64,000 bases of DNA, from positions 1 through 64,000 of the forward strand of contig NZ_JACJLQ010000004.1 of NCBI RefSeq assembly GCF_016902295.1, in the 5' to 3' direction. The DNA comes from Bacteroides caecigallinarum. GTDB taxonomy: Bacteria; Bacteroidota; Bacteroidia; Bacteroidales; Bacteroidaceae. The position numbers and the translations under genes are program-made. The notes beneath the pieces are model-generated. The model had not been told where the DNA came from and searched no databases. It was given only the letters and a program-made list of their open reading frames with translations. This document shows, in pieces, positions 43,035 through 51,362 of the stretch; within the stretch, counting starts at the first letter, position 1, and each line of letters starts with the position of its first letter.

Positions 43035-46000
43035 TTATGGCATAAATGCATCCATTATTTCTGTTGGTTTGCCATCCTCTGTAAATGCGCCGAGACGGTA
43101 TTTGTTAGGTTTGCATTCAGGTTCCCAATAGAATACACCTTTGCAAATGCCATCAGTGCTTTCAATACATTTTGTGATTAACAGTCTCAGCAGTTTGTAA
43201 CCTTTATTCAGTGTTTCCTTGTTGGCTAAGTTGCCATTATCGTCCGCACATTCCATTCCGGTTTCTACTATCATCACATCACAATTATATCTCTCGTTTA
43301 CGAGTCTTATATTCTCAATACAATCGTTTATGGTCTTTTCCGGAGTATATTCCGGTTTTTCCATCATTGTCCAGTAAGGATAGATAGACATTCCTATCAT
43401 ATCCCATTTGCCACCGTTTGCCTTCAGTTCATCGAAGAACCAGCGATACAGTTCTTTGTCGTATCCATTGTCAAGATGCACAATAACTGTAGAACCCGGA
43501 AAAACTGATTTTACTGCGTCATATCCAGAGTTAATAAGCTCTGCCAGGTTTTTCCAGTTCATTCTGAATTTTACAGCAGTTGATTTGCTTCCAGACTCTT
43601 TTACATCACATTCGCGGATATCATATGAAGCACCGCTTGTTTTCGGATTCTCATCCCAAAGCATACCCGGACGTATCTCATTGCCAACCTGTATCCATTT
43701 AGGAGTGATTCCTTCTGCTTTCAATGCTTCAAGAACTTCTTTAGTATGGTCTGCCATTGCTGTCTTCAGTTTGTTAAAGCTGAGATTTTTCCATGCTGCA
43801 GGCTTATGCTGTTGTCCCGGGTCTGCCCACCAATCACTGTAATGGAAATCTACCATCAGTTCCATTCCGTTTGCTTTGGCACGGCGTGCCAGTTTAAGCA
43901 TATCTTCCTTGCTGCTCCAACCTTCTTTAGGATTAACCCATACACGAAGACGGATAGCATTAAGACCAAGTTCTTTCATCAGTGAGGTACATTCCTTTTT
44001 TTCTCCTTTTTTATTATAGAACTTGTGTCCTTGCGATTCCATTTCTGTGACCCAGCTGATGTCTGCACCCTTATAGAAAGGCTCATAATCTTCTTTTTCT
44101 GTCGAATATTCCGTTACAGGTATTTCAAACTCTCCTGTCTTCAATCCCTTGGCCGACGCGCGAAGACGAATCTTTCCAGGTTTCTCTCCTGCTTGTAGTA
44201 TCACTGTCAGCATTCCGTTGAATGCATGCATCTCCGGTTTGTGGAACAAGTCAAGGCATGTAGGGTCACCATTGGCTGAGGCTCTGTACTTTCCGGCACC
44301 ATCAACACGTAAGTTAACCAGACGTCCGTCTGTAGGACAGAGATTGCCGCCCTTGTCTTCAATGCGAAGAGTTACATAAGCCAAATCTTTACCATCGGCT
44401 TTAAGACTTGTGTAGTCTGAAACAAGTTTTATACGGTAAGGTTTTCCTGCGGTATGTATGGATTTTTCAGCGGCTTTACTACCGTCGCTGTTGTAAGCTA
44501 TTACTTTTAGTTCTCCCGGCTGATATTTCACATTATGCCACATCAGACGATAACGGTTCACTACTGTAGAGTCGTTCTTTGTTCTTATTCCCTGGCTTAC
44601 TCCGTTTACGAACAGTTCAGCCGAAGGATAGTTGGTATATACAAACACAGGTATATCCTTTCCTTCATATCCTTCCCAGTTCCAATGTGGCAATATATGG
44701 AGAGTTTCAACGTCTTTGTTCCATACACTTCTGTAAAGATAGTATCTGTCTTTAGGTATAGATGCAAGGTCTATTATACCGAACATTGAGCTATGGTTAG
44801 GCCATGCATCGGTGTCATATGGGCTTGGTTCGCCAAGATAGTCGAATCCGGTCCATACGAACTGTCCTATAGTCCATTCATGGTCTTCTGCAAGTGCGAA
44901 ATCTATATCAGGAATGTTTGACCATGAACAGTATTCCAGGTCGTATGAAGAAGACTGGTGGTCATCGTATTTGGCGTCTGCTTTACTTTCAACTGGGAAC
45001 TTATACACTCCACGTGAGCTTACGGTTGAAGATGTCTCAGAGCCTAAAACTATGTTTTGAGGCAGTCTTTCATAAGCTTCTTCGTAGCGGTGTGCACGAT
45101 AGTTGAATCCCGGGATATCAAGCATAGCTGCAAATCCATTGTTCAGTACACAGCTCACCTGGTCCATACCGCATGTAACAGGGCGTGTAGGGTCTTCCCT
45201 ATGACAAATATCCTGCAGGAATTTTGCTACTTTATAACCCTCAGGACTACACTGTGTAGGCACTTCATTACCGATACTCCACATCACGACACATGCATTG
45301 TTACGATACTGTCTGAGCATGTTTACCATATCTTTTTCAGCCCATTCGTTGAAGAAACGATGATAGCCGTTGTCGCATTTTGCTATATCCCATTCATCAA
45401 AAGGCTCAATCATCATCATAAAGCCCATTTCATCGCATAGCTTTACAAGTTCCGGAGCAGGCATATTGTGCGCAGTTCTGATAGCATCGCATCCCATGTC
45501 TTTCAGCAACTTCAACTGATGACGTAGAGCAGATACATTTACAGCTGCTCCAAGCGGACCTAAGTCATGGTGATTGCATACTCCCTGAAACTTACGGTGT
45601 TTTCCGTTAAGGAAGAAACCCTTGTCGGCTATATACTCTATTGTTCGTATTCCAAATGTTGTGGAGTATGTGTCCTGCAGAGTTCCGTCTGCGTAAATCT
45701 CTGAAACAGCTTTGTAAAGATTAGGTTCTTCAGGTGACCATAACAATGGATTGTTCACAACAAAATTCTGTGTGAACGGCTGTCCGTGATTTATAAATCC
45801 CTGGTTGTTCTTGATGGCAACAACCTTGCCTTCAGGGGAATATATTCTGGTGATTACTGTCAGTTTCTTTTTATCAGCATTTTTAATCTCTGTGCGAAGA
45901 TTTACAGAAGCGTAATCCTTTCCTACATGAGGGGTAGTAATCTGTGTACCCCATACCGGAACATGTATCTTTTCTGTAGTTATTACATGCACATTTCTGT

Positions 46001-46553
46001 AAAGTCCGGCACCCGGATACCATCTTGAAGACTGAGGCCTGTTTTCAAGGCGTACGGCAAGGATGTTGTTTTTACCATCCTTGTTAATAAGGCTTGTAAC
46101 GTCGCAGTGGAATGAGTTATATCCCAAAGGCCAGAAACATGCTTCCTGTCCGTTGACATATACACGAGCCTCACTCATTGCTCCATCGAATACGAGTGTA
46201 GTCTGTTTGTCATTGTCAACATTGAATGTGGTCCTATACCATCCCACACCTACATATGGCAGTCCTCCTGTACGTCCGGTTTTTACAGAAGCCTGTGTCT
46301 CAAAGTTCTGAGTGATAGCCACATTCTGCAAGTCATTGTTTCTGTCGAACGGACCGAATATAGCCCAGTCATGAGGAACTGTTACATTTTCCCATTTGCT
46401 GTCATTATAGTCAGATTCCTCAGCTCCGGAAGCCTCACCTTTAAAGAATTTCCATCCCTTTTCAAGGGTTTGAATGTTTCTTTGGGCATTTGCGTTGCCT
46501 GAGAATACAGGTACAAGAAAAAGTAATGCTGTTATTAATTTAGTCAGTTTCAT
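43035..46553 (-). CDS. GH2 beta-galactosidase fused to GH53 endo-beta-1,4-galactanase
   Basis: The 1172-residue protein has a signal peptide (LFLVPVFSGNANA) and two catalytic modules. Residues about 25-600 are a GH2 enzyme (jelly roll, immunoglobulin-like, TIM barrel) with acid/base E430 in WSIGNEVP and nucleophile E506 in GSETSST. Residues about 600-820 are GH2 accessory beta-domains of the DUF4982 kind. Residues 823-1172 are a complete GH53 barrel with acid/base E959 in VGNEIRPGMLW and nucleophile E1097 in VETGMEC. One chain could thus cut beta-1,4-galactan internally and release galactose. In the related B. thetaiotaomicron locus these are separate genes. There is no lipobox, so it is probably periplasmic. 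Confidence 0.93.
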   Translation of the reverse strand: MKLTKLITALLFLVPVFSGNANAQRNIQTLEKGWKFFKGEASGAEESDYNDSKWENVTVPHDWAIFGPFDRNNDLQNVAITQNFETQASVKTGRTGGLPYVGVGWYRTTFNVDNDKQTTLVFDGAMSEARVYVNGQEACFWPLGYNSFHCDVTSLINKDGKNNILAVRLENRPQSSRWYPGAGLYRNVHVITTEKIHVPVWGTQITTPHVGKDYASVNLRTEIKNADKKKLTVITRIYSPEGKVVAIKNNQGFINHGQPFTQNFVVNNPLLWSPEEPNLYKAVSEIYADGTLQDTYSTTFGIRTIEYIADKGFFLNGKHRKFQGVCNHHDLGPLGAAVNVSALRHQLKLLKDMGCDAIRTAHNMPAPELVKLCDEMGFMMMIEPFDEWDIAKCDNGYHRFFNEWAEKDMVNMLRQYRNNACVVMWSIGNEVPTQCSPEGYKVAKFLQDICHREDPTRPVTCGMDQVSCVLNNGFAAMLDIPGFNYRAHRYEEAYERLPQNIVLGSETSSTVSSRGVYKFPVESKADAKYDDHQSSSYDLEYCSWSNIPDIDFALAEDHEWTIGQFVWTGFDYLGEPSPYDTDAWPNHSSMFGIIDLASIPKDRYYLYRSVWNKDVETLHILPHWNWEGYEGKDIPVFVYTNYPSAELFVNGVSQGIRTKNDSTVVNRYRLMWHNVKYQPGELKVIAYNSDGSKAAEKSIHTAGKPYRIKLVSDYTSLKADGKDLAYVTLRIEDKGGNLCPTDGRLVNLRVDGAGKYRASANGDPTCLDLFHKPEMHAFNGMLTVILQAGEKPGKIRLRASAKGLKTGEFEIPVTEYSTEKEDYEPFYKGADISWVTEMESQGHKFYNKKGEKKECTSLMKELGLNAIRLRVWVNPKEGWSSKEDMLKLARRAKANGMELMVDFHYSDWWADPGQQHKPAAWKNLSFNKLKTAMADHTKEVLEALKAEGITPKWIQVGNEIRPGMLWDENPKTSGASYDIRECDVKESGSKSTAVKFRMNWKNLAELINSGYDAVKSVFPGSTVIVHLDNGYDKELYRWFFDELKANGGKWDMIGMSIYPYWTMMEKPEYTPEKTINDCIENIRLVNERYNCDVMIVETGMECADDNGNLANKETLNKGYKLLRLLITKCIESTDGICKGVFYWEPECKPNKYRLGAFTEDGKPTEIMDAFMP

Positions 46554-46635
46554 TAAGTAAAAAGTTTATTATATTCAATAAGGTGTAAATAAAAAAGAAA
46601 TAGATGATAAATGCCTTGTCGTTTTCTATAAATAT

Positions 46636-46719
46636 AAGCTGTGTTTTTATATATATAACTTGTATTTATAAAAACATAAGTTGTGTTTATATATATACAG
46701 TCTGTATTTATAGAATATG
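46636..46719. repeat. four tandem 21-bp repeats upstream of the GH2-GH53 gene
   Basis: Units begin at 46636, 46657, 46678 and 46699 with exactly 21-base spacing and the shared core TGTGTTTTTATA / TGTATTTATAAA / TGTGTTTATATA / TGTATTTATAGA. A partial unit (TTGTCGTTTTCTATAA) precedes at 46616 but is 2 bases out of phase. The array lies in the 272-base gap between the two galactanase genes, upstream of the GH2-GH53 start. Confidence 0.75.
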
Positions 46720-46757
46720 TGCGTGCGGAATAAGTTTCTTTTCCGTTAGTAATGAAG

Positions 46758-46803
46758 ATTTAAACAGCGCTTAAACACTGTTTAAACGCTGTTTAAATTT
46801 GTA
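46758..46803. repeat. four 11-bp tandem repeats with inverted ends after the GH53 gene
   Basis: TTAAACAGCGC, TTAAACACTGT, TTAAACGCTGT and TTAAATTTGTA follow each other from 46760 with an 11-base period. ATTTAAACAGCG (46758-46769) and CGCTGTTTAAAT (46787-46798) form a perfect 12-bp hairpin stem. The unit is the same as in the array at 12710-12764. It lies just downstream of the GH53 stop and may act as its terminator, although no T-tract follows. Confidence 0.75.
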
Positions 46804-46825
46804 TTTGAATCTGATACCTATTGCA

Positions 46826-47905
46826 TTATCTCTTGAAAGCGTTGAGTGAGTTCGTAGGATAGCCTTCATCATTGAACATACCTTTTTGGTATCCTTCCCA
46901 TCCGGCATAGCATTGTGGTTCCCATGCGAACACTCCCATGCATCCTTCAACTGCTTTAGCTTTCGTGATAAAATCTGTATAGAATGCTTCTGCTTCTTCG
47001 TAGTTCCATGGAATACCTATTTCACACATCATTACTTTAGTGTTGTATTTGCTTATTAGTGCTTGCATATTGGCTATGCAGTCATCATTCATCTTTTTCC
47101 AATCTTTTTTAGCCTCATTATCTCCATCCGGTTCCGGATAAAGTGACATTCCAATAATATCCCACTTAGCGCCATTTTCTTTTAATCCATCGAAAATCCA
47201 GTTATATCTGTTGGGATTATTACCTTCATCAATATGTATAATAACTTGTGCGTCTGGATATATTTCTTTTACAGCATTATATCCGCTTTTTACAAGTTCT
47301 GCAAAGTTTGCTGTATTTCCGTTTGATGCTTTTCCATCGTTCCAAAGCATACCAGTACGTGTTTCATTTCCAACTTGTACCCATTCTACATCAATTCCTT
47401 TATCTTTAAGTGCAGATAATACGTCTTTTGTATGTTCTGATACCGCATTTTTAAGTTCGTCAAAACTATAATTTTGCCATGCTGCCGGCTTTGTCTGATT
47501 TCCCGGATCAGCCCACGTATCACTATAGTGGAAGTCAATCATCAGTCTGTATCCTAGATTATGAGCTCTCCATGCTTTGATGATTACATCTTCTTTTGAG
47601 CACCATCCTTCTTCAGGGTCAACCCAGACACGCAGTCTTATGGCATTCATTCCGAGTTCACGAAGCAGTTCCATACATTCACGTTCTCTACCTTTTGAAT
47701 CGTAGAATTTTCTGCCTGATGCCTCCATTTCTGTAAGCCAGCTTACGTCTGCTCCTCTTGCAAATCCGGTCATGTCATACCCATCTGTAGGATCATCTGT
47801 TCCTTCTGTTTCAGGGAATGTAGGTTTTTCATCATTGTTACATGATGTTGTCATGGCTCCGCATACTATTGCAAACGCCATGAATAAGTATTTAAGTTTT
47901 TTCAT
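46826..47905 (-). CDS. GH53 endo-beta-1,4-galactanase lipoprotein
   Basis: It cuts the beta-1,4-galactan backbone of pectic galactan. The 359-residue protein is a lipoprotein (signal ending CGAMTTSCNND), consistent with display at the cell surface. The GH53 barrel runs from GFARGADVSWLTEMEASG with acid/base Glu in VQVGNETRTGMLW and nucleophile Glu in MMCEIGIPW. It is clearly related to the GH53 module of the neighbouring fusion protein (shared GADVSW/GADISW, RLRVWV, FHYSD, ADPG). It ends the susCD-led operon or begins a sub-operon with the fusion gene. Confidence 0.95.
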   Translation of the reverse strand: MKKLKYLFMAFAIVCGAMTTSCNNDEKPTFPETEGTDDPTDGYDMTGFARGADVSWLTEMEASGRKFYDSKGRERECMELLRELGMNAIRLRVWVDPEEGWCSKEDVIIKAWRAHNLGYRLMIDFHYSDTWADPGNQTKPAAWQNYSFDELKNAVSEHTKDVLSALKDKGIDVEWVQVGNETRTGMLWNDGKASNGNTANFAELVKSGYNAVKEIYPDAQVIIHIDEGNNPNRYNWIFDGLKENGAKWDIIGMSLYPEPDGDNEAKKDWKKMNDDCIANMQALISKYNTKVMMCEIGIPWNYEEAEAFYTDFITKAKAVEGCMGVFAWEPQCYAGWEGYQKGMFNDEGYPTNSLNAFKR

Positions 47906-47918
47906 GATTTTATTCAGT

Positions 47919-49679
47919 TTATTCGGTTATTTCTTTATAACTCCATGTCATTGTATTTAAATCTACTGTTATTGAAATATTCAGTGTAACATTCCAATCA
48001 TAACCATAAATCCAAAGGGCACCGGCACCTATAGATAATTCTTGTCCGTTAGGGTTGCTTTCACTCCATGTACTTCCGTATAAGGAATATGTGCTTTCAT
48101 CTACGAATATGAAATCGAAATTATATAATCCATTGAATATACCTTTATAAACTCCTACTGACTCTTTGGATAATGTTATTATTTTTTCAGTGATGGTAGA
48201 GTTTGTCTTATCATACTTGTACATGGTTATTTCTTCTGGAAAATCTTCTTGATTATCTGTATAGCTCCATGTTCCTTCACTTAAATTTACTGTAATGGTT
48301 ACGTTTACCGTATTACCGCCATTAAACCACATATCCCATTTATCTTCAGATGATGAGAGTTTAGTGTTGTCGTTGGGGGCACAACCATACCATACGGAGT
48401 TTGTTCTATCAATAATCTGGAAATCAAGTTTATCACCTGAATATGTACCAGTATAGATACCTTTGTCTTTATTTACCAGATTTAATGTCGTTAGAGCTAC
48501 TTCACTGCCATCATCATTGTAATGTACTACATCAAGAGTCTGAGAATACGATGACGGTATGTCTGTTCCTCCAGCTTCAACATATACTTTTCTGTCGTTT
48601 GGATTTATTAAATCCAGTTTTATAGTACATTCTCCAGCCTCTGGTATTGTTACAGAAATATTTCCTGCGTTGTCAGCAAGTACAAGATTATTGTTTTCAT
48701 TTGCAAATGCAACGTTTACAGGAATGCCTGCGCCGTCGTTTGTTCCGGTCTCTACATTCCATTGATCACCGTTTCCGGAGATTGTAATGGTCTTTTCTCC
48801 TGCCTCAGTAGCGGTGAATGATGCTATCCATAAATTGTTTTCCTTGTCCAAAGTCAGGTTGATAGGGTTTTCACCTAGTCCTGATATAGCTAGAGAAGAT
48901 ATATAAAGTGCATCCCAAGTAGCTTCCTTTGTATTGACATTTACGTAGTAGCAACCAGTACTTCCCGGGAACCACATATTTTGTCTGTTGTTTCCTGCGT
49001 CACTTGTTATGTGGAAAGCTCCTTCATCACCAGCTGTTCCCCACATCAATCCGTTTCCTTCCTTAAGGAAGTAATGATACCATCCGTATGGAGTAAACAT
49101 GAAACCACTGTATATTCCATTAGCCTCTGGAGAATATAAGATTACACCTGTTTCTCCCAGGTTAGCATTGTCATTGTTAGACTCAACAACTATTCCCGTG
49201 TTCATATCTATAACATACGGTGTAATAGCAACTCTTACCACATTACTATAGGCATAAGGTATGTTTTCGCCTGTTGTGCTTCCGAGGCGGAAGAATACAT
49301 TATTCGCTTCACCGACCTTTGCTCCAAGTTCGTTTACAATAGAGTTAAGTTCACCACCATTGTAAGCTATAGAGTTAGATGTAGTTTCATTTTTGTAAAC
49401 CTGTCCGGAGAAATCCTCTGACAGTGAAATCTCCATATAGTTTTTTGCTTTTGCAGCTGTTCCTACAGTTGTGTCGCTTATCTGTACATCCTGTCCTTTC
49501 CACGCAAACGATAGAACAATTTTTTGTGACATTTCAGATGTTAGAACGACATTGTCTGTAGTAGCTATGAGTTCACCTGAACCTAAACTTTGGAGATAAA
49601 TTTTGTCTCCATCCTTCTCGCAAGATATTAATGCAAAGATTGATGCGAGGGTTATAAATATTTTATTTAAAGTTTTCAT
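47919..49679 (-). CDS. SusE/SusF-like surface glycan-binding lipoprotein
   Basis: It is expected to capture galactan at the outer surface for the SusCD transporter. The 586-residue lipoprotein (signal ending FALISCEKD) has a SusE-like N-terminal immunoglobulin domain (about 25-140), central beta domains, and at the C-terminus two homologous beta modules (about 382-475 and 483-582) that both end in a NVT/NIS...TVDL/TVNL...WSY strand. These are probably tandem carbohydrate-binding modules. It lies between SusD and GH53, the usual place for this component. Confidence 0.88.
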   Translation of the reverse strand: MKTLNKIFITLASIFALISCEKDGDKIYLQSLGSGELIATTDNVVLTSEMSQKIVLSFAWKGQDVQISDTTVGTAAKAKNYMEISLSEDFSGQVYKNETTSNSIAYNGGELNSIVNELGAKVGEANNVFFRLGSTTGENIPYAYSNVVRVAITPYVIDMNTGIVVESNNDNANLGETGVILYSPEANGIYSGFMFTPYGWYHYFLKEGNGLMWGTAGDEGAFHITSDAGNNRQNMWFPGSTGCYYVNVNTKEATWDALYISSLAISGLGENPINLTLDKENNLWIASFTATEAGEKTITISGNGDQWNVETGTNDGAGIPVNVAFANENNNLVLADNAGNISVTIPEAGECTIKLDLINPNDRKVYVEAGGTDIPSSYSQTLDVVHYNDDGSEVALTTLNLVNKDKGIYTGTYSGDKLDFQIIDRTNSVWYGCAPNDNTKLSSSEDKWDMWFNGGNTVNVTITVNLSEGTWSYTDNQEDFPEEITMYKYDKTNSTITEKIITLSKESVGVYKGIFNGLYNFDFIFVDESTYSLYGSTWSESNPNGQELSIGAGALWIYGYDWNVTLNISITVDLNTMTWSYKEITE

Positions 49680-49686
49680 GTAATTG

Positions 49687-49718
49687 AGTTTTTAAGTTTT
49701 TGAGTTTTTAAGTTTATT
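49687..49718. repeat. 16-bp direct repeat shared with 33524-33555
   Basis: AGTTTTTAAGTTTTTG (49687-49702) is followed by AGTTTTTAAGTTTATT (49703-49718), in the gap between the SusD and glycan-binding protein genes. The unit is nearly identical to the pair at 33524-33555. It is low-complexity, so independent origin is possible. Confidence 0.55.
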
Positions 49719-49766
49719 GGGTTAAGTATCTATAAACTGATAAACTTACCTACTTATAAACTAATA

Positions 49767-51344
49767 CTAATACTCTTCATTTTTCAGATTTGGATTGGCT
49801 GTCAGTTCTGCCGATGGAATAGGATAGTAATTGTATTTACTGTCAACAGAAGTGCCGTTACTTGATCCTCCTTTGAACTCCCACATATATTCTGCAGTAG
49901 TAAAGCGGTTGAAACGTATAAGGTCTGTACGTCTGCTGCATTCCCAGTAAAGCTCACGGGCACGTTCATCAAGGAAGAACTGGAAATTATTTTCTTTAAG
50001 GTCTGTTTCTGTTACGTCCTGACTGTTATTGCCGAAAGCGCGTCCTCTCAATTCGTTTACATATCCCACTGCAATAGCTATATTTCCATTTCCTCCACGT
50101 GCAGTTGCTTCAGCATACATCAGATACACATCTGCTAATCTGAATAATGGATAGTCTGTATTTACCCCTCCTATATCTGTATTTGAGGCTGCTTCTCCAT
50201 TGTCGTTCAGATTTGTCCATTTTTCAACAAGCCATCCGGTTGAAGCATCTTCCAGAGAGGTTACTTCTTGTGTCTGTCCGTCTGTGTAGAAACATCCTCT
50301 GCTGTCACCCTCTTCAAATAGGTCTGAAACAGCCTGACATATTCTCATTGACCCCCATCCTTTAGTCACTCCATAATCAGCAGGTTTCTGTGTAGCTGAT
50401 GTTTGGCTTATAGCCCCGCATACCATATATGTTGATGAACCCCAAGAAATGGTGGTATTTGCATCAACAGGAAGAGTAAAAATTATTTCGTTTGTACGCA
50501 GATGGTTGTCTGCATTGAAAAGTTTTTTGTAGTCAGATTCAAGTGAATATCCCTGTCCTATTGCGCTTTGGCATGCAGCTACACATTCGTCGTATCTTGT
50601 ATCTCCAATATAAGTTTGAGCATTTAGATATAGCTTCGCAAGCAGTGTATATGCAGCACCTTTTGAAGCACGTCCGTAAGGACATTCGTCTTTGCTCAGA
50701 AGGTCATTTTCTATCGCTTTAAGTTCAGACTCGATGTATCCGAACATATCCTTTGCCATATAGCGTGGAGGAATATAGCTTCCGACAGGATCGTTTTCTG
50801 TTACGAAAGGAATATTTCTGAACAAATCCATTGCGTGATAATAGAAAAGGGCACGCATAAAACGTGCTTCTGCACGATAATGAACTATTTCGCTGCGTTC
50901 GCTTTCTGAAAAACCACTTATTTTCTCGTCTGTCGCATTACGCAGAAATTCGTTACATAACGCGATATTATAATATATACGGTAATACATGTCGGCGACC
51001 CAAGGATTGTTGGCGTCCCATGAAAGGTTGCTTATATCAGTCAGATTATCACCACTGAGCCAAGTATATGCCACTTCATCTGTTCCTACTTCCTGAAGAT
51101 TGAAATAGCAACGTATGTAGTCTTGTCCGTAATTGCTGGAGAGGTCCAGATTTCCATCTTTACCTTGTCCGGTTGTTACCATTGATACATATATTTTTCC
51201 CAATACGCTTTTATAGTTTTGCAGGTTGGTATATACACTTTCCGATGTAATATCTTCATGTGGATACTGGTCAAGGTCGCCTATACAAGATGTCGCAAAC
51301 ATTGCGGCTGTACACACTGACAATATGTAGATATATTTTTTCAT
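49767..51344 (-). CDS. SusD-like outer-membrane glycan-binding lipoprotein
   Basis: It is the lid and binding partner of the SusC transporter. The 525-residue protein is a lipoprotein (signal ending AAMFATSCIGDLD) with the alpha-helical SusD fold: YYNIALCNEFLRNATDE, AEARFMRALFYYHAMDLF, YPLFRLADVYLMYAEATAR and a C-terminal NPNLKNEEY. It is directly downstream of susC (18 bases), as is universal for SusCD pairs. Confidence 0.95.
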   Translation of the reverse strand: MKKYIYILSVCTAAMFATSCIGDLDQYPHEDITSESVYTNLQNYKSVLGKIYVSMVTTGQGKDGNLDLSSNYGQDYIRCYFNLQEVGTDEVAYTWLSGDNLTDISNLSWDANNPWVADMYYRIYYNIALCNEFLRNATDEKISGFSESERSEIVHYRAEARFMRALFYYHAMDLFRNIPFVTENDPVGSYIPPRYMAKDMFGYIESELKAIENDLLSKDECPYGRASKGAAYTLLAKLYLNAQTYIGDTRYDECVAACQSAIGQGYSLESDYKKLFNADNHLRTNEIIFTLPVDANTTISWGSSTYMVCGAISQTSATQKPADYGVTKGWGSMRICQAVSDLFEEGDSRGCFYTDGQTQEVTSLEDASTGWLVEKWTNLNDNGEAASNTDIGGVNTDYPLFRLADVYLMYAEATARGGNGNIAIAVGYVNELRGRAFGNNSQDVTETDLKENNFQFFLDERARELYWECSRRTDLIRFNRFTTAEYMWEFKGGSSNGTSVDSKYNYYPIPSAELTANPNLKNEEY

Positions 51345-51362
51345 GATTCTGTATTTTTATAA

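Noticed and set aside
46636-46719. CRISPR array
   Set aside because: The 21-bp units abut directly with no unique spacers, are imperfect, and no cas gene is present.
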